A stretch of 64,000 nt of DNA from Acanthornis magna (GCA_036785705.1 JAWUZG010000177.1:1240001-1304000), one strand, 5' to 3'. Positions 37,800 through 49,682 are shown, numbered from the stretch's first letter. Notes: generated by a model not told the origin, from the sequence alone. Numbers and translations are program-made.

Positions 37800-38545
37800 G
37801 AAAGGGAGCCATGGAATCACGGAATGATTTGGGTTGGAACTGTGGAATCACAGAAGGATTTGGGTTGGAATCACAGAAGGATTTGGGTTGGAACTGTGGA
37901 ATCATGGAAGGATTTGGGTTGGAGCCATGGAATCACGAAAGGATTTGGGTTGGAATCACAGAAGGATTTGGGTTGGAACCGTGGAATCACAGAAGGATTT
38001 GGGTTGGAACCATGAAATCACAGAAGGATTTGGAGCCATGGAATCACGGAAGGATTTGGGTTGGAGCCATGGAATCACGGAAGGATTTGGGTTGGAAAGA
38101 ACCTTAAAGCTCATCCCATCCCATGGCAGGGACACCTGCCACTGTCCCAGGCTGCTCCAAGCCCTGTCCAGCCTGGCCTGGGACACTGCAGGGATCCAGG
38201 GGCAGCCACAGCTGCTCTGGCAATTCCAGCCCAGGCAAGAATTCCTTCCCAAGATCCCACCCAAATCTCCCTTTTTCCATTTTGAAGCCATTCCCTGTGT
38301 GCTGTCCCTGCAGCCCTTGTCCCCAGTCCCTCTGCAGCTCTCCTGGAGCCCTTCAGGCCCTGCCAGGGGCTCGCAGCTCTCCCTGTGTCCTTCCCTTCTC
38401 CAGGGAACGTTCCCAGCTCTCCCAGCCTGGCTCCAGAGCAGCTCCAGGCTCTCATCCAAAGTCTCTCTCCATGTTCTTGTGGAGGTCACCGAGGTCACCC
38501 CCAAGCTTCTCCAGGCTGAACGACCCCAAATCTCCATCCAGGCTT
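37800..38545 (-). mobile_element. CR1-like LINE 3' region with tandemly expanded tail
   Basis: 38100-38545 is the reverse complement of an avian CR1 3' end (GGGACACCTGCCACTGTCCC, then CCAAGCCCTGTCCAGCC, to a CTTCTCCAGGCTGAACGACC-like motif). Its terminal motif AGGATTTGGGTTGG, preceded by GGAATCACAGA, is repeated about ten times in 37808-38098 in 22- to 32-bp spacing. CR1 tails normally carry only a few short 8-bp repeats, so the expanded 3' tail is odd. Confidence 0.75.
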
Positions 38546-39649
38546 TGCTCCCAGCAGAGCTCCTCCATCCCTCAGCTCATCCCGCAGCCTCTAAAGGAGG
38601 AGGAGAAAGAAGGTCCAGTGTGGAACAGCCTCTGCTCCTGCAGAAAATCAGAATTTGGGCTTTGAGGACCGAAGGAAACTTTTTAATTCTGATATTCCAC
38701 GCCTTTGCTGGGAAGGATTGAGGGCATTTCTCCCTCACCGAGGGAGAAGGTTCAGCTGCTGGAGTCAGAGATGGAGAAATTCCAATCTGCGTGCACAACA
38801 GGAAAACCAAATCTCCCTGTGTGCATTTTTGAGCCTCAATCCTCTCCCACACCCCATCCCTCCAACCAGAAATGCTGAGATTCCCAAATTTATTCCTCTC
38901 AGGGACATTCCTCCTTTTTCCGTGGAAGAACAGTGTCTGTACCATCCTGGTATTGATGACTGGGAGTTGCTCTGAACATTTTTCCAGCCTCCCGCAGCTT
39001 CCAGGCCACGATTTGGGTTGGAAATTAGGATTCTGGGGATGTTCTGCATCCCAAAATACAAATTCCTGCCTTCCTGCATGGCACAGTTTGAGGACCATTA
39101 ACTCTCTTTATTTTCCTCTCTCTAATTAAGGAAGGTTTAATCAAACTCCTGAATTTCCTCAGGTGAAAGGTTGGGGTTTTTTTCTCCACCTGAGAAAAAA
39201 ATTGCTCTTTTTTTAAATTTCAAAGAAATCCCAATGCTCGTTCCTCGATTTTCTCCCTGAGCAGAATGTACTCCTCTAAACCCCGAGGAATGTTCCTTTC
39301 CAGAAGTTTCCGTGGAATGCAGCTCTTGGAAATGCCACTTCCCTTCCTGGAGCAGTGTCACAGCCACAGGGATCGTGTCCAAAGCTTTTGGCCGATCCCA
39401 AAGTACCTCGAGGTTGTTTGCTCCAAGGAAAAGCTTCCTCTAATTTTAAATTAGCTGCCATTTGTCCTTATGGCGCTTTTCTTCAATTTTTTATATATCC
39501 AGACACATTCCTGCACCCAAATTTGGGAATGGGGGAGAGGTCTTTTCCAGAAAAATGGGATTTTTTCCCCCACGGGGAGAAGTGCTGGCACTGAACACCC
39601 TCTGAGGTGAATTTTCTGTGGGGCCTGAGCAATGCAAATCCCTGAAATT
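38546..39649. other. Non-coding, no gene seen
   Basis: About 1.1 kb of unique-looking sequence. Open frames of up to about 170 codons on - have no recognisable content. Confidence 0.5.
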
Positions 39650-40985
39650 CAAAGGATTCGCTGCCCTCACTTATTCCCAGGTTTTCCTGTGGGAATCCCA
39701 GGATGAGGAAGAGGAGGAAAGGCCTTTTGTCTCTGAGTTTGGGACAGCAAAGGAGAAAATTCACCCAAAAATAGTGTGGGGCTAAAAATCCACATTCAAA
39801 AACCCAACAACAGAGAAAAATGAAGAAGAGGAGGAGAGGCCTTTTCTCTCTGAGTTTGGGACAGCAGAGGAGAAAATTCCCCCAAAAAAAGCATGGGGCT
39901 AAAATTCCACATTCAAAACCCAAAACCAGACAAAAATCCCTCCATCCTGCAGCCAGAATAAACTATAAAAAATTATGGCTGAGAAAATTCCCCCCAAAAA
40001 TAATGTGGGGCTAAAAATCCACATTCAAAACCCAACAATGGACAAAAATCCTTCCATCCTGCAGCCAGAATAAACCATAAAAAATTATGGCTGAGAAAAT
40101 TCCCCCCCAAAAATAGTGTGGGGCTAAAAACCCACATTCAAAACCCAACAAAGGGTTCCAGGTTTTTATTATTCCCAGGTTTTCCTGTGGAATCCCAGGA
40201 TGAAGAAGAGGAGGAGGAGAGGCCTTTCCTGTCTGAGTTTGGGACAGCAGAGGAGAAATTCCCCCCCAAAAAAAGCGTGGGGCTAAAAACCCACATTCAA
40301 AACCCAAAAACAGACAAAAATCCCTCCATCCTCCGGCCAGAATAAACTATAAAAAATTGTGGCTGAGAAAATTCTCCCCCAAAAATAATGTGGGGCTAAA
40401 AATCCACATTCAAAACCCAACAATGGACAAAAATCCTTCCATCCTGCAACCAGAATAAACCATAAAAAATTGTGGCTGAGAAAATTCCCCCCCAAAAATA
40501 GTGTGGGGCTAAAAACCCACATTCAAAACCCAACAAAGGGTTCCAGGTTTTTATTATTCCCAGGTTTTCCTGTGGAATCCCAGGATGAAGAAGAGGAGGA
40601 GAGGCCTTTCCTGTCTGAGTTTGGGACAGCAGAGGAGAAAATACACCCAAAAATAGTGTGGGGTTAAAAACCCACATTCAAAACCCAACAATGGACAAAA
40701 ATCCTTCCATCCTGCAGCCAGAATAAACCATAAAAAATTATGGCTGAGAAAATTCCCCCCAAAAATAGTGTGGGGCTAAAAATCCACATTTAAAACCCAA
40801 AAACAGACAAAAATCCCTCCATCCTGCAGCCAGAATAAACTATAAAAAATTGTGGCTGAGAAAATTCCCCCCCAAAAATAGTGTGGGGCTAAAAATTCAC
40901 ATTCAAAACCCAAAACCAGACAAAAATCCCTCCATCCTCTGGCCAGAATAAACTATAAAAATGATGGCTGAGAAAATTCCCCCCC
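39650..40985. repeat. ~110-bp tandem repeat with ~385-bp higher-order unit
   Basis: TGTGGGGCTAAAA-type motifs recur about ten times between 39775 and 40890. Units contain CACATTCAAAACCCAACAA and CATCCTGCAGCCAGAATAAA. The block with GGGTTCCAGGTTTTTATTAT is found at about 40147 and 40530. Confidence 0.92.
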
Positions 40986-40989
40986 AAAA

Positions 40990-41600
40990 AAATTTTGGTT
41001 TTTGTTATTTTATTTTTTATTATTAAGGCCTGCCATCATTGTGAGCGTCTTAAAATGTTTGAATGCATTATTTATTTATATATTTATATATAATATATAT
41101 TATATTTCTATTTATACATAAATAGATATTATATTTATATACCAATAGAATTTTATATCTTTATATATTATTATATGTTTTATATATTGATATATATTAT
41201 ATATTATATATAATATTTTAATTTTTGTTATTAAGGCCTGTCATCATTGTGAGTGTCTTTGAAAGTTTGAATACATTATTTATTTATATATTTAGATATT
41301 TAGATATAATAGATATTACATTTATCTATTTTTATATAAATATATTATATTTACATATAAATATACTTCTATCTAATTATATCATTATATATTTTAAATA
41401 TTATATCTATTATATGCTATATAATACAATAATATTTTTGTTATTGTTATTATATATATTTTGGAATATTGTTTTGTTTTATATATATTGTTATTGTTAT
41501 TTTGTTATAAATATTGTTATTTGTTATTTTGTTATAAATATTTGTTATTTCGTTATAAATATTGTCATTTATTATTTGTTATTATTGCAATATCCTTCTT
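40990..41600. repeat. AT-rich TATA-type low-complexity, duplicated
   Basis: Two copies, about 216 bp apart (about 41010 and 41225), begin TTGTTATTAAGGCCTG and run into long ATATATTTATA stretches. Next come TTGTTATTTTGTTATAAATA repeats to about 41580. Confidence 0.88.
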
Positions 41601-41689
41601 GTTTGGAAGTTTGGGATCAAAGTCACCTTTTCCTCCAGAGCAGCCTGCAGTTCCCAAGGGGAATTTTATGCACTTTTATTATAGAAAAT

Positions 41690-42545
41690 CAGAATTTTGG
41701 ATCCAAAATTCACCATTTCGGTGAGGAATTCTGGGTAGAAAATCAGGATTTTGAATCCAAAATTCACCATTTTTGTGGGGAATGCTGGGTAGAAAATCAG
41801 GATTTTGAATGAAAAATTCACCATTTTTGTGGGGAATGCTGGGTAGAAAATCAGGATTTTGAATGAAAAATTCACCATTTTTGTGGGGAATGCTGGGTAG
41901 AAAATCAGGATTTTGAATGAAAAATTCACCATTTTTGTGGGGAATTCTGGGTAGAAAATCAGGATTTTGGATGAAAAATTCACCATTTCGGTGAGGAATT
42001 CTGGGTAGAAAATCAGGATTTTGAATGAAAAATTCACCATTTTTGTGGGGAATTCTGGGTAGAAAATCAGGATTTTGAATGAAAAATTCACCATTTTTGT
42101 GGGGAATGCTGGATAGAAAATCAGGATTTTGAATGAAAAATTCACCATTTCGGTGAGGAATGCTGGATAGAAAATCAGGATTTTGAATCCAAAATTCACC
42201 ATTTCGGTGGGGAATGCTGGGTAGAAAATCAGGATTTTGAATGAAAAATTCACCATTTTTGTGGGGAATGCTGGATAGAAAATCAGGATTTTGAATGAAA
42301 AATTCACCATTTCAGTGAGGAATGCTGGGTAGAAAATCAGGATTTTGGATCCAAAATTCACCATTTCAGTGAGGAATTCTGGGTAGAAAATCAGGATTTT
42401 GGATCCAAAATTCACCATTTCGGTGAGGAATGCTGGGTAGAAAATCAGGATTTTGGATCCAAAATTCACAGTTTTTGTGGGGAATGCTGGATAGAAAATC
42501 AGGATTTTGAATGAAAAATTCACCATTTCGGTGAGGAATTCTGGC
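41690..42545. repeat. 54-bp minisatellite, about 16 copies
   Basis: The unit has AAAATTCACCATTTTTGTGG, GGAATGCTGGGTAGAAAATC and AGGATTTTGAATG. Two variants at the first and last parts (TTTCGGTGAGG against TTTTTGTGGGG; GAATGAAAA against GGATCCAAA) are mixed along the array. 54 is a multiple of three, so the - strand stays open for nearly 300 codons of 18-residue repeats. I do not regard that as a gene. Confidence 0.95.
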
Positions 42546-42676
42546 AATCCTTTGGTTCCTTCCTTCCCAAAAATTCCTCCTCTCTGCCGTGCCGGGAGCT
42601 GCTGCTGTTTGACCCCAACAGAACTATGGAAAATGGGAATTATTTACCCAAATCATCCTTCTTTTTGTGTTTGCAG
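42546..42676 (+). other. Intron end before the NET1 42677 exon
   Basis: Only about 130 bp separate the 54-bp array from the exon. It holds a CTGCTGCTG patch and a pyrimidine-rich acceptor tract (CATCCTTCTTTTTGTGTTTG). Confidence 0.7.
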
Positions 42677-42743
42677 GTACCCTCTGAGACGGGGCAGCTC
42701 CTTCACCTTCCTGACCCCAGGCCCGCACTGGGATTTCACCCTG
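42677..42743 (+). CDS. NET1: NET1 long-isoform internal coding exon
   Basis: A 67-bp exon between an acceptor (TTTGTGTTTGCAG, ending at 42676) and a good donor (CTG|GTGAGTG). It supplies one base of a split codon and then 22 codons, reading YPLRRGSSFTFLT followed by PGPHWDFTL. From memory this matches the N-terminal segment of long-isoform NET1, where mammals read RCSLRRGSSFTFLTPGP and end in WDFTL. The first two differences (C to Y, S to P) need one base each. NET1 is a Dbl-family exchange factor that activates RhoA. This N-terminal part lies ahead of the DH and PH domains and belongs to the regulatory, nuclear-retaining region. The preceding exon must end in phase 2; I did not find it. A 42-bp minisatellite begins about 20 bp past the donor. 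Confidence 0.93.
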
Positions 42744-42762
42744 GTGAGTGAAACAGCAGAAA

Positions 42763-45432
42763 GTCCCAAATCCAGGGGTGGAGGTTCCTCTGGGGGAGGA
42801 AAATCCCAAATCCAGGGGTGGAGGTTCCACTGGGGGAGAAAAAAATCACAAATATAGAGGTGGAGGTTCCTCTGGGGGAGAAGGAAAATCAAAAATCCAG
42901 ATGTGAAGGTTCCTCTGGGAGAAGGAAAATCACAAATCCAGGGGTGGAGGTTCCATTGGGAGAAGGAAAATCCCAAATCCACAGTTGGAGGTTCCATTGG
43001 GAGAGAAAAAAACCAAAAATCCACAGGTGGAGGTTCCTCTGGGGGAGAAGGAAAATCAAAAATCCAGAGGTGAAGGTTCCTCTGGGAGAGAAAAAAATCA
43101 AAAATCCAGAGGTGGAGGTTCCTCTTGGAGGGAAAAAAACCAAAAATCCACAGGTGGAGGTTCCTCTGGGGGAGAAAAAAATCCCAAATCCAGAGGTGGA
43201 GGTTCCTCTGGGGGAGGAAAAATCAAAAATTCACAAATGGAGGTTCCTTTGGAGAGAAAAAAATCATAAATCCAGATGTGAAGGTTCCTCTGAGAGAAAA
43301 AAATCACAAATATAGAGGTGAAGGTTCCTCTGGGAGAGAAAAAAATCAAAAATCCACAGATGGAGGTTCCATTGGGGGAGAAAAAAAGCACAAATATAGA
43401 GGTGGAGGTTCCTCTGGGGGAGAAGGAAAATCAAAAATCCAGAGGTGGAGGTTCCTCTGGGAGATGGAAAATCACAAATCCACAGATGGAGATTCCATTG
43501 GGGGAGAAAAAAATCAAAAATAAAATGGTGGAGGTTCCTCTGGGAGAGAAAAAAATCACAAATATAGAGGTGAAGGTTCCTCTAGGAGAGAAAAAAAGCA
43601 CAAATCCACAGGTGGAGGTTCCTCTGGGGGAGAAAAAAATCAAAAATCCAGATGTGAAGGTTCCTCTGGGAGAAGGAAAATCAAAAATCCACAGGTGGAG
43701 GTTCCTCTGGGGGAGGAAAAATCCCAAATCCAGGCATGGAGGTTCCATTGGGGGAGAAAAAAAGCACAAATATAGAGGTGGAGGTTCCTCTGGGAGAGAA
43801 AACAATCACAAATCCACAGGTGGAGGTTCCTCTGGGGGAGAAAAAAATCCCAAATCCAGAGGTGGAGGTTCCTCTGGGGGAGGAAAAATCAAAAATTCAC
43901 AAATGGAGGTTCCTTTGGAGAGAAAAAAATCATAAATCCAGATGTGAAGGTTCCTCTGAGAGAAAAAAATCACAAATATAGAGGTGAAGGTTCCTCTGGG
44001 AGAGAAAAAAATCAAAAATCCACAGATGGAGGTTCCATTGGAGGAGAAAAAAAGCACAAATATAGAGGTGGAGGTTCCTCTGGGGGAGAAGGAAAATCAA
44101 AAATCCAGAGGTGGAGGTTCCTCTAGGAGGGAAAACAATCACAAATCCACAGGTGGAGGTTCCTCTGAGAGAAAAGGAAAATCCCAAATCCACAGCTGGA
44201 GGTTCCTCTGGGAGATGGAAAATCACAAATCCACAGATGGAGATTCCATTGGGGGAGAAAAAAATCAAAAATAAAATGGTGGAGGTTCCTCTGGGAGAGA
44301 AAAAAATCACAAATATAGAGGTGAAGGTTCCTCTAGGAGAGAAAAAAAGCACAAATCCACAGGTGGAGGTTCCTCTGGGGGAGAAAAAAATCAAAAATCC
44401 AGATGTGAAGGTTCCTCTGGGAGAAGGAAAATCAAAAATCCACAGGTGGAGGTTCCTCTGGGGGAGGAAAAATCCCAAATCCAGGCATGGAAGTTCCATT
44501 GGGGGAGAAAAAAAACACAAATATAGAGGTGGAGGTTCCTCTGGGAGAGAAAACAATCACAAATCCACAGGTGGAGGTTCCTCTGGGGGAGGAAAAATCC
44601 CAAATCCAGAGGTGGAGGTTCCTCTGGAGAGAAAAAAATCCCAAATCCAGGCATGGAAGTTCCATTGGGGGAGAAAAAAAGCACAAATATAGAGGTGGAG
44701 GTTCCTCTTGGAGGGAAAAAAACCAAAAATCCACAGGTGGAGGTTCCTCTGGGGGAGGAAAAATCAAAAATCCACAAATGGAGGTTCCTCTGGAGAGAAA
44801 AAAATCACAAATATAGAGGTGAAGGTTCCTCTGGGAGAGAAAACAATCACAAATCCACAGGTGGAGGTTCCTCTTGGGGAGAAAAAAAATCACAAATCCA
44901 TGGATGGAGGTTCCATTGGGGGAGAAGGAAAATCAAAAATAAAAAGGTGGAGGTTCCTCTGGGAGAGAAAAAAACCAAAAATCCACAGGTGGAGGTTCCT
45001 TTGGAGAGAAAAAAATCCCAAATCCAGAGGTGGAGGTTCCTCTGGGGGAGGAAAAATCAAAAATTCACAAATGGAGGTTCCTTTGGAGAGAAAAAAATCA
45101 TAAATCCAGATGTGAAGGTTCCTCTGAGAGAAAAAAATCACAAATATAGAGGTGAAGGTTCCTCTGGGAGAGAAAAAAATCAAAAATCCAGAGGTGGAGG
45201 TTCCTCTGGAGAGAAAAAAATCACAAATCCACAGATGGAGGTTCCACTGGGGGAGAAGGAAAATCAAAAATAAAAAGGTGGAGGTTCCTCTGGGAGAGAA
45301 AAATCACAAATATAGAGGTGAAGGTTCCTCTGGGAGAGAAAAAAATCAAAAATCCAGAGGTGGAGGTTCCTCTGGAGAGAAAAAAAATCACAAATCCACA
45401 GGTGGAGGTTCCTCTGGAGAACAAAACCAACA
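42763..45432. repeat. 42-bp minisatellite, ~2.7 kb, starting at the NET1 donor
   Basis: About 63 copies of a 42-bp unit with GGTGGAGGTTCCTCTGGGGG and AGAAAAAAATCAAAAATCCA. Variants such as ACAAATATAGAGGTG, GGCATGGAGGTTCCATTGG and TTCACAAATGGAGG mark larger duplicated blocks: the TTCACAAATGG variant is at 43231, 43897 and 45065 (offsets 666 and 1168). The first unit begins only about 20 bp after the exon. The array is open in several frames on both strands because 42 is a multiple of three. Confidence 0.96.
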
Positions 45433-45639
45433 CATTCCTCTGCACAGTTCCTGAGGCTCTCTTTGCTCCCGGGGATGAGGAGATTCTGGACACTCCATTT
45501 CCATGCTAAATTCCTTATTTTCTGATGTGTTTAATCGTGGCGAGGTGTGGAAATAAAATGAGGGTTTTTTTAATTCCTTAAATGCAAAAATCTGTATTTT
45601 CTTTTGCTCCCCAGAGGAACTTTTTGCTCTTATTGCTGT

Positions 45640-47130
45640 AGGCCTCTCTTTTTTCCATCCTTTATTTCCCAACTCCTGGGCAGGTTAGGGAAAGATTTCC
45701 CTCTGGAATTGGCACTTTGGGAATTCTGTCCTTCAAAAAAGGCCTCGTTACTCTCTTTTTTCCTTTATTTTATTCTCTTTTTTCCTTTATTTCCCAAACC
45801 CTAGATCAGGTAGGGAAAGATTTCCCTCTGGAATTGCTGCTTTGGGAATCCTGTCCTTCAGGAATTCTGTCTTTCAAAAAAGGCCTTGTGCTCTCTTTTT
45901 CCCGTTATTTTACTCTCTTTTTTCCTTTATTTTTCTCTCTTTTTTCCTTTATTTTACTCTCTTTTTCCCCATCCTTTATTTTCCAACCCCTGCGCAGGTA
46001 AGGGAAAGATTTCCCTCTAGAATGGGCGTTTTAGGAATTCTGTCCTTTAAAAAAAAATCTTTTTCTCTCTTTTTTCCTTTATTTTACTCTCTTTTATCCT
46101 TTAGTTTTACTCTCTTTTATCCTTTACTCTCTTTTTTTTCTGTATTTTACACTCTTTTTTCCTTTATTTTCCTCTTTTATCCTTTATTTCCCAACCCCTG
46201 GGCAGATAAGGCAAAGATTTCCCTCTGGAACTGGCACTTTGGGAATTCTGTCCTTTGAAAAAGGCCTTGTACTCTCTTTTTTCCTCTATTTTACTCTTTT
46301 TTCCATCCTTTATTTTACTCTTTTCCATCCTTTATTTTACTCTTTTTTCCATCCTTTATTTTACTCTCTTTTTTCCTTTATTTTACTCTCTTTTTTCCTT
46401 TATTTTACTCTCTTTTTCCCATCCTTTATTTTCCAGCCCCTGGGCAGGTGGGGAAAGATTTCCCTCTGGAATTGGTGCTTCGGGAATTCTGTCCTTCAGG
46501 AATTCTGTCCTTCGAAAAAGGCTTTGTGCTCTCCTTTTTCCTTTATTTTACTCTCTTTTTCCCTTTATTTTACTCTCTTTTTTCCTTTATTTTACTCTCT
46601 TTTATCATTTATTTTACTCTTTTTTTTATTTTACTCTTTTTTCCTTTACTCTCTTTTATCCTTTACTCTCTTTTATCCTTTATTTTACTCTCTTTTTTCC
46701 TTTATTTTACTCTTTTTTCCTTTACTCTCTTTTATCCTTTATTTTACTTCTTTTTTTCCTTCATTTTACTGTCTTTTATCCTTTATTTTACTCTTTTTTC
46801 CTTTACTCTTTTATCCTTTATTTTACTCTCTTTTATCTTATTTTACTTATTTATCTTATTTTATCTTATTTTACTTATTTTACTTATTTTACTCTTATTT
46901 TACTCTCTTTTTCCCTTTATTTCACTCTCTTTTTTCCTTTATTTCACTCTCTTTTTTCCTATATGTCACTCTCTTTTTTCCTTTATCTTACTCTCTTTTT
47001 CCCTTTATTTCACTTTCTTTTTTCCTATATTTTACTCTCTTTTATCCTTTATTTTACGCTTTTTTTTCCCTTATTTCACACTCTTTTATCCTTTATTTCA
47101 CTCTCTTTTTTCCTTTATTCCACTCTTTTT
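45640..47130. repeat. Polypyrimidine minisatellite
   Basis: Almost pure C/T with scattered A on +, built from TTTTACTCTCTTTTTTCCTT and TATTTTACTC variants. In the first third, ~150-200-bp blocks beginning GGGAAAGATTTCCCTCTGGA and TTGGGAATTCTGTCCTTC recur five times. Confidence 0.93.
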
Positions 47131-47479
47131 TCCTTTATTTCCCACCCCAGGGCAGGCAGGGAAAGCTCTCCCCCGGCAGACACAGAACTGGGCGAACGCA
47201 GAGCAAACATCACTTTTCCGCGGTTCTCCAGCCCCTGGATCTGATTCCCTGGAATTTTTCCTCTCCTGGCACAGCCTGGGGTGACCCAAGCTCCTCGGGG
47301 GTGCAATGTCTGCGTTTGAGTCCAGAATTAACCCAGGCAGGAAATTGTTTAATTTCCAACGCCATCCGAGTCTCGCCAGCTCGAAAAACAGCGTTTGGCC
47401 TCCGCTCCGAGTCTGCCCCTGGGCTGTGCGGGAAAGGTTGAAATCCTCCGCCCCGTGAGGAACCCATCCCAAAAATCCT
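47131..47479. other. Unique intron sequence, no gene seen
   Basis: About 350 bp of moderately GC-rich intronic sequence between two arrays. It opens with GGCAGGGAAAGC, a diverged relative of the preceding block. Confidence 0.5.
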
Positions 47480-49390
47480 TAAAAAAAAAAAATCCTTTTT
47501 TCCTTAAAAAAAATTAAAATTCTGGGATTTTCGGTTTCCATCTGGGAAAAATAACCTGAGAAGCCTTTGATCAAAAATCCAATATTTGACTGAACCTAAG
47601 GAAGAACAAAGCGTTGGGTTTGCTTTCATTCTTGTTCTGGAGCCTTTGATCAAAAACCCAATATTTCACTGATCCTGAGGAAAAACAAAGGGTTTGGTTT
47701 GCTTTCATTCTCATTCTGGAGCCTTTAATAAAAAATCCAATATTTGACTGAACCTAAGGAAGAACAAAGGGTTGGGTTTGTATTTCTTCTCATTCTGGAG
47801 CGCTCTGAGTTCCCCATCAGCCCCGAAAAGTGGATTTGTCTTTATTGCGGCTTTCTTTCCTTAAAAAAACCCAAAAAATCCTGGAATTCTCGCCTTCCAT
47901 CTGGGAAAAACAACCTGGGAAGCCTTTGATAAAAAATCCAATATTTCATTGATCCTAAAGAAAAACAAAGGGTTGGGTTTGCTTTCATTCTCATTCTGGA
48001 GCTCTCCGAGTTCCCCATCAACCCCAAAAAGTGGATTTGTCTTTATTGCAGCTTTCTTTCCTTTAAAAAAAAATAAAAATCCTGGAATTTTCGTCTTCTG
48101 TCTGGGAAAATAACCTGGAAAGCCTTTGATAAAAAAATCCAATATTTCATTGATTCTAAGGAAAAACAAAGGGCTGGGTTTGTATTTGTTCTCATTCTGG
48201 AGCACTCCGAGTTCCCCATCAACCCCAAAAAGTGGATTTGTCTTTATTGTAGATTTTTTTTCCTTAAAAAAATAAAAATCCTGGAATCATCACTTTCCAT
48301 CTGGGAAAAATAACCTGGGAAGCCTTTGATAAAAAATCCAATATTTCATTGATCCTGAGGAAAAACAAAGGGTTGGGTTTGCTTTCATTCTCATTCTGGA
48401 GCCTTTGATCAAAAATCCAATATTTCATTGATCCTAAAGAAAAACAGAGGGTTTGGTTTGCTTTCGTTCTCGTTCTGGAGCGCTCCGAGTTCCCCATCGA
48501 CCCCGAAAAGTGGATTTGTCTTTATTGCAGCTTTTTTTCCCTTTAAAAAAAAAATAAAAATTGTGGAATCCTCGCTTTCCATCTGGGAAAAATAACCAGG
48601 GAAGCCTTTGATTAAAAAAAAAAAAATCCAATATTTCATTGATCCTAAGGTAAAACAAAGGGTTGGGTTTGCTTTCGTTCTCGTTCTGGAGCGCTCTGAG
48701 TTCCCCATCAGCCCTGAAAAGTGGATTTGTCTTTATTGTAGATTTTTTTTCCTTAGAAAAACCCAAAAAATCCTGGAATTCTCACCTTCCATCTGGGAAA
48801 AACAACCTGGGAAGCTTTTGATCAAAAATCCAATATTTCATTGATCCTGAGGAAGAACAAAGGGCTGGGTTTGCTTTCATTCTCATTCTGGAGCTCTCCG
48901 AGTTCCCCACCAACCCCAAAAAGTGGATTTGTCTTTATTGCAGCTTTCTTTCCTTTAAAAAAAAATAAAAATCCTGGAATTTTCGTCTTCTGTCTGGGAA
49001 AATAACCTGGGAAGCCTTTGATAAAAAATCCAATATTTCATTGATCCTGAGGAAAAACAAAGAACTGGGCTTGTATTTCTTCTCATTCTGGAGTGCTCCA
49101 AGTTCCCCATCGACCCCAAAAAGTGGATTTGTCTTTACTGTAGATTTTTTTTCCTTAAAAAAATAAAAATCCTGGAATCATCGCTTTCCATCTGGGAAAA
49201 ATAACCTGGGAAGCCTTTGATCAAAAATCCAATATTTCATTGATCCTAAGGAAGAACAAAGCGTTGGGTTTGCTTTTGTTCTCGTTCTGGAGCCTTTGAT
49301 CAAAAATCCAATATTTCCTTGATCCTGAGGAAGAACAAAGGCCTGGATTTGTATTTGTTCCCATTCTGGAGCGCTCCGAGTTCCGGAGGT
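47480..49390. repeat. ~200-bp tandem repeat with ~80-bp short units
   Basis: CCAATATTTCATTGATCCT or close variants occur near 47579, 47659, 47738, 47938, 48139, 48338, 48418, 48629, 48830, 49030, 49229 and 49309. Full units add GAGTTCCCCATCAACCCC, GTGGATTTGTCTTTATTG and AATCCTGGAATTTTCG. Short units lack that part. Confidence 0.93.
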
Positions 49391-49519
49391 TCTGTTGGGA
49401 AAGGATGGGGTCGGAAATATGGGAAAGTAGGAATTGTTCTCCTCTCTGCTTTAGGAATTCTGTCCGGGAAGGAACAGAACAGAGTTGGGATCTTGTCTTT
49501 GCAAACTCAGGGCAGCGAC

Positions 49520-49560
49520 AGATGGGATTTGGGATTTGGGATTTGGGATTTGGGAATTGG
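49520..49560. repeat. (GGGATTT)n
   Basis: Five GGGATTT units just before a CR1-like end. One slippage or tail-type repeat. Confidence 0.8.
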
Positions 49561-49564
49561 GAAT

Positions 49565-49682
49565 CAGTGTCCCAGGCCAGGCTGGACAGGGCTTGGAGCA
49601 GCCTGGGACAGTGGCAGGTGACAGGTTTGGAACTGGATGAGCTTTAAAATCCCTTCCAACCCAAACCATTTTGATTTTATGG
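49565..49682 (+). mobile_element. CR1-like LINE 3' end (short)
   Basis: GTCCCAGGCCAGGCTGGACA through CCCTTCCAACCCAAACCATT in + orientation. This is the terminal ~115 bp of a CR1 element. Confidence 0.75.

Noticed and set aside
42818..45454. Several 100-200-codon frames on both strands after the NET1 exon, considered as a read-through exon or a collagen-like protein
   Set aside because: The 42-bp unit is a multiple of three, so every frame without a stop in one unit stays open. Intronic, with a good donor at 42743.
46239..47441. Open frame of about 400 codons on +
   Set aside because: Created by the polypyrimidine array (Phe/Leu/Ser/Tyr only). No stop codons arise because the tract lacks TAA/TGA in that frame.
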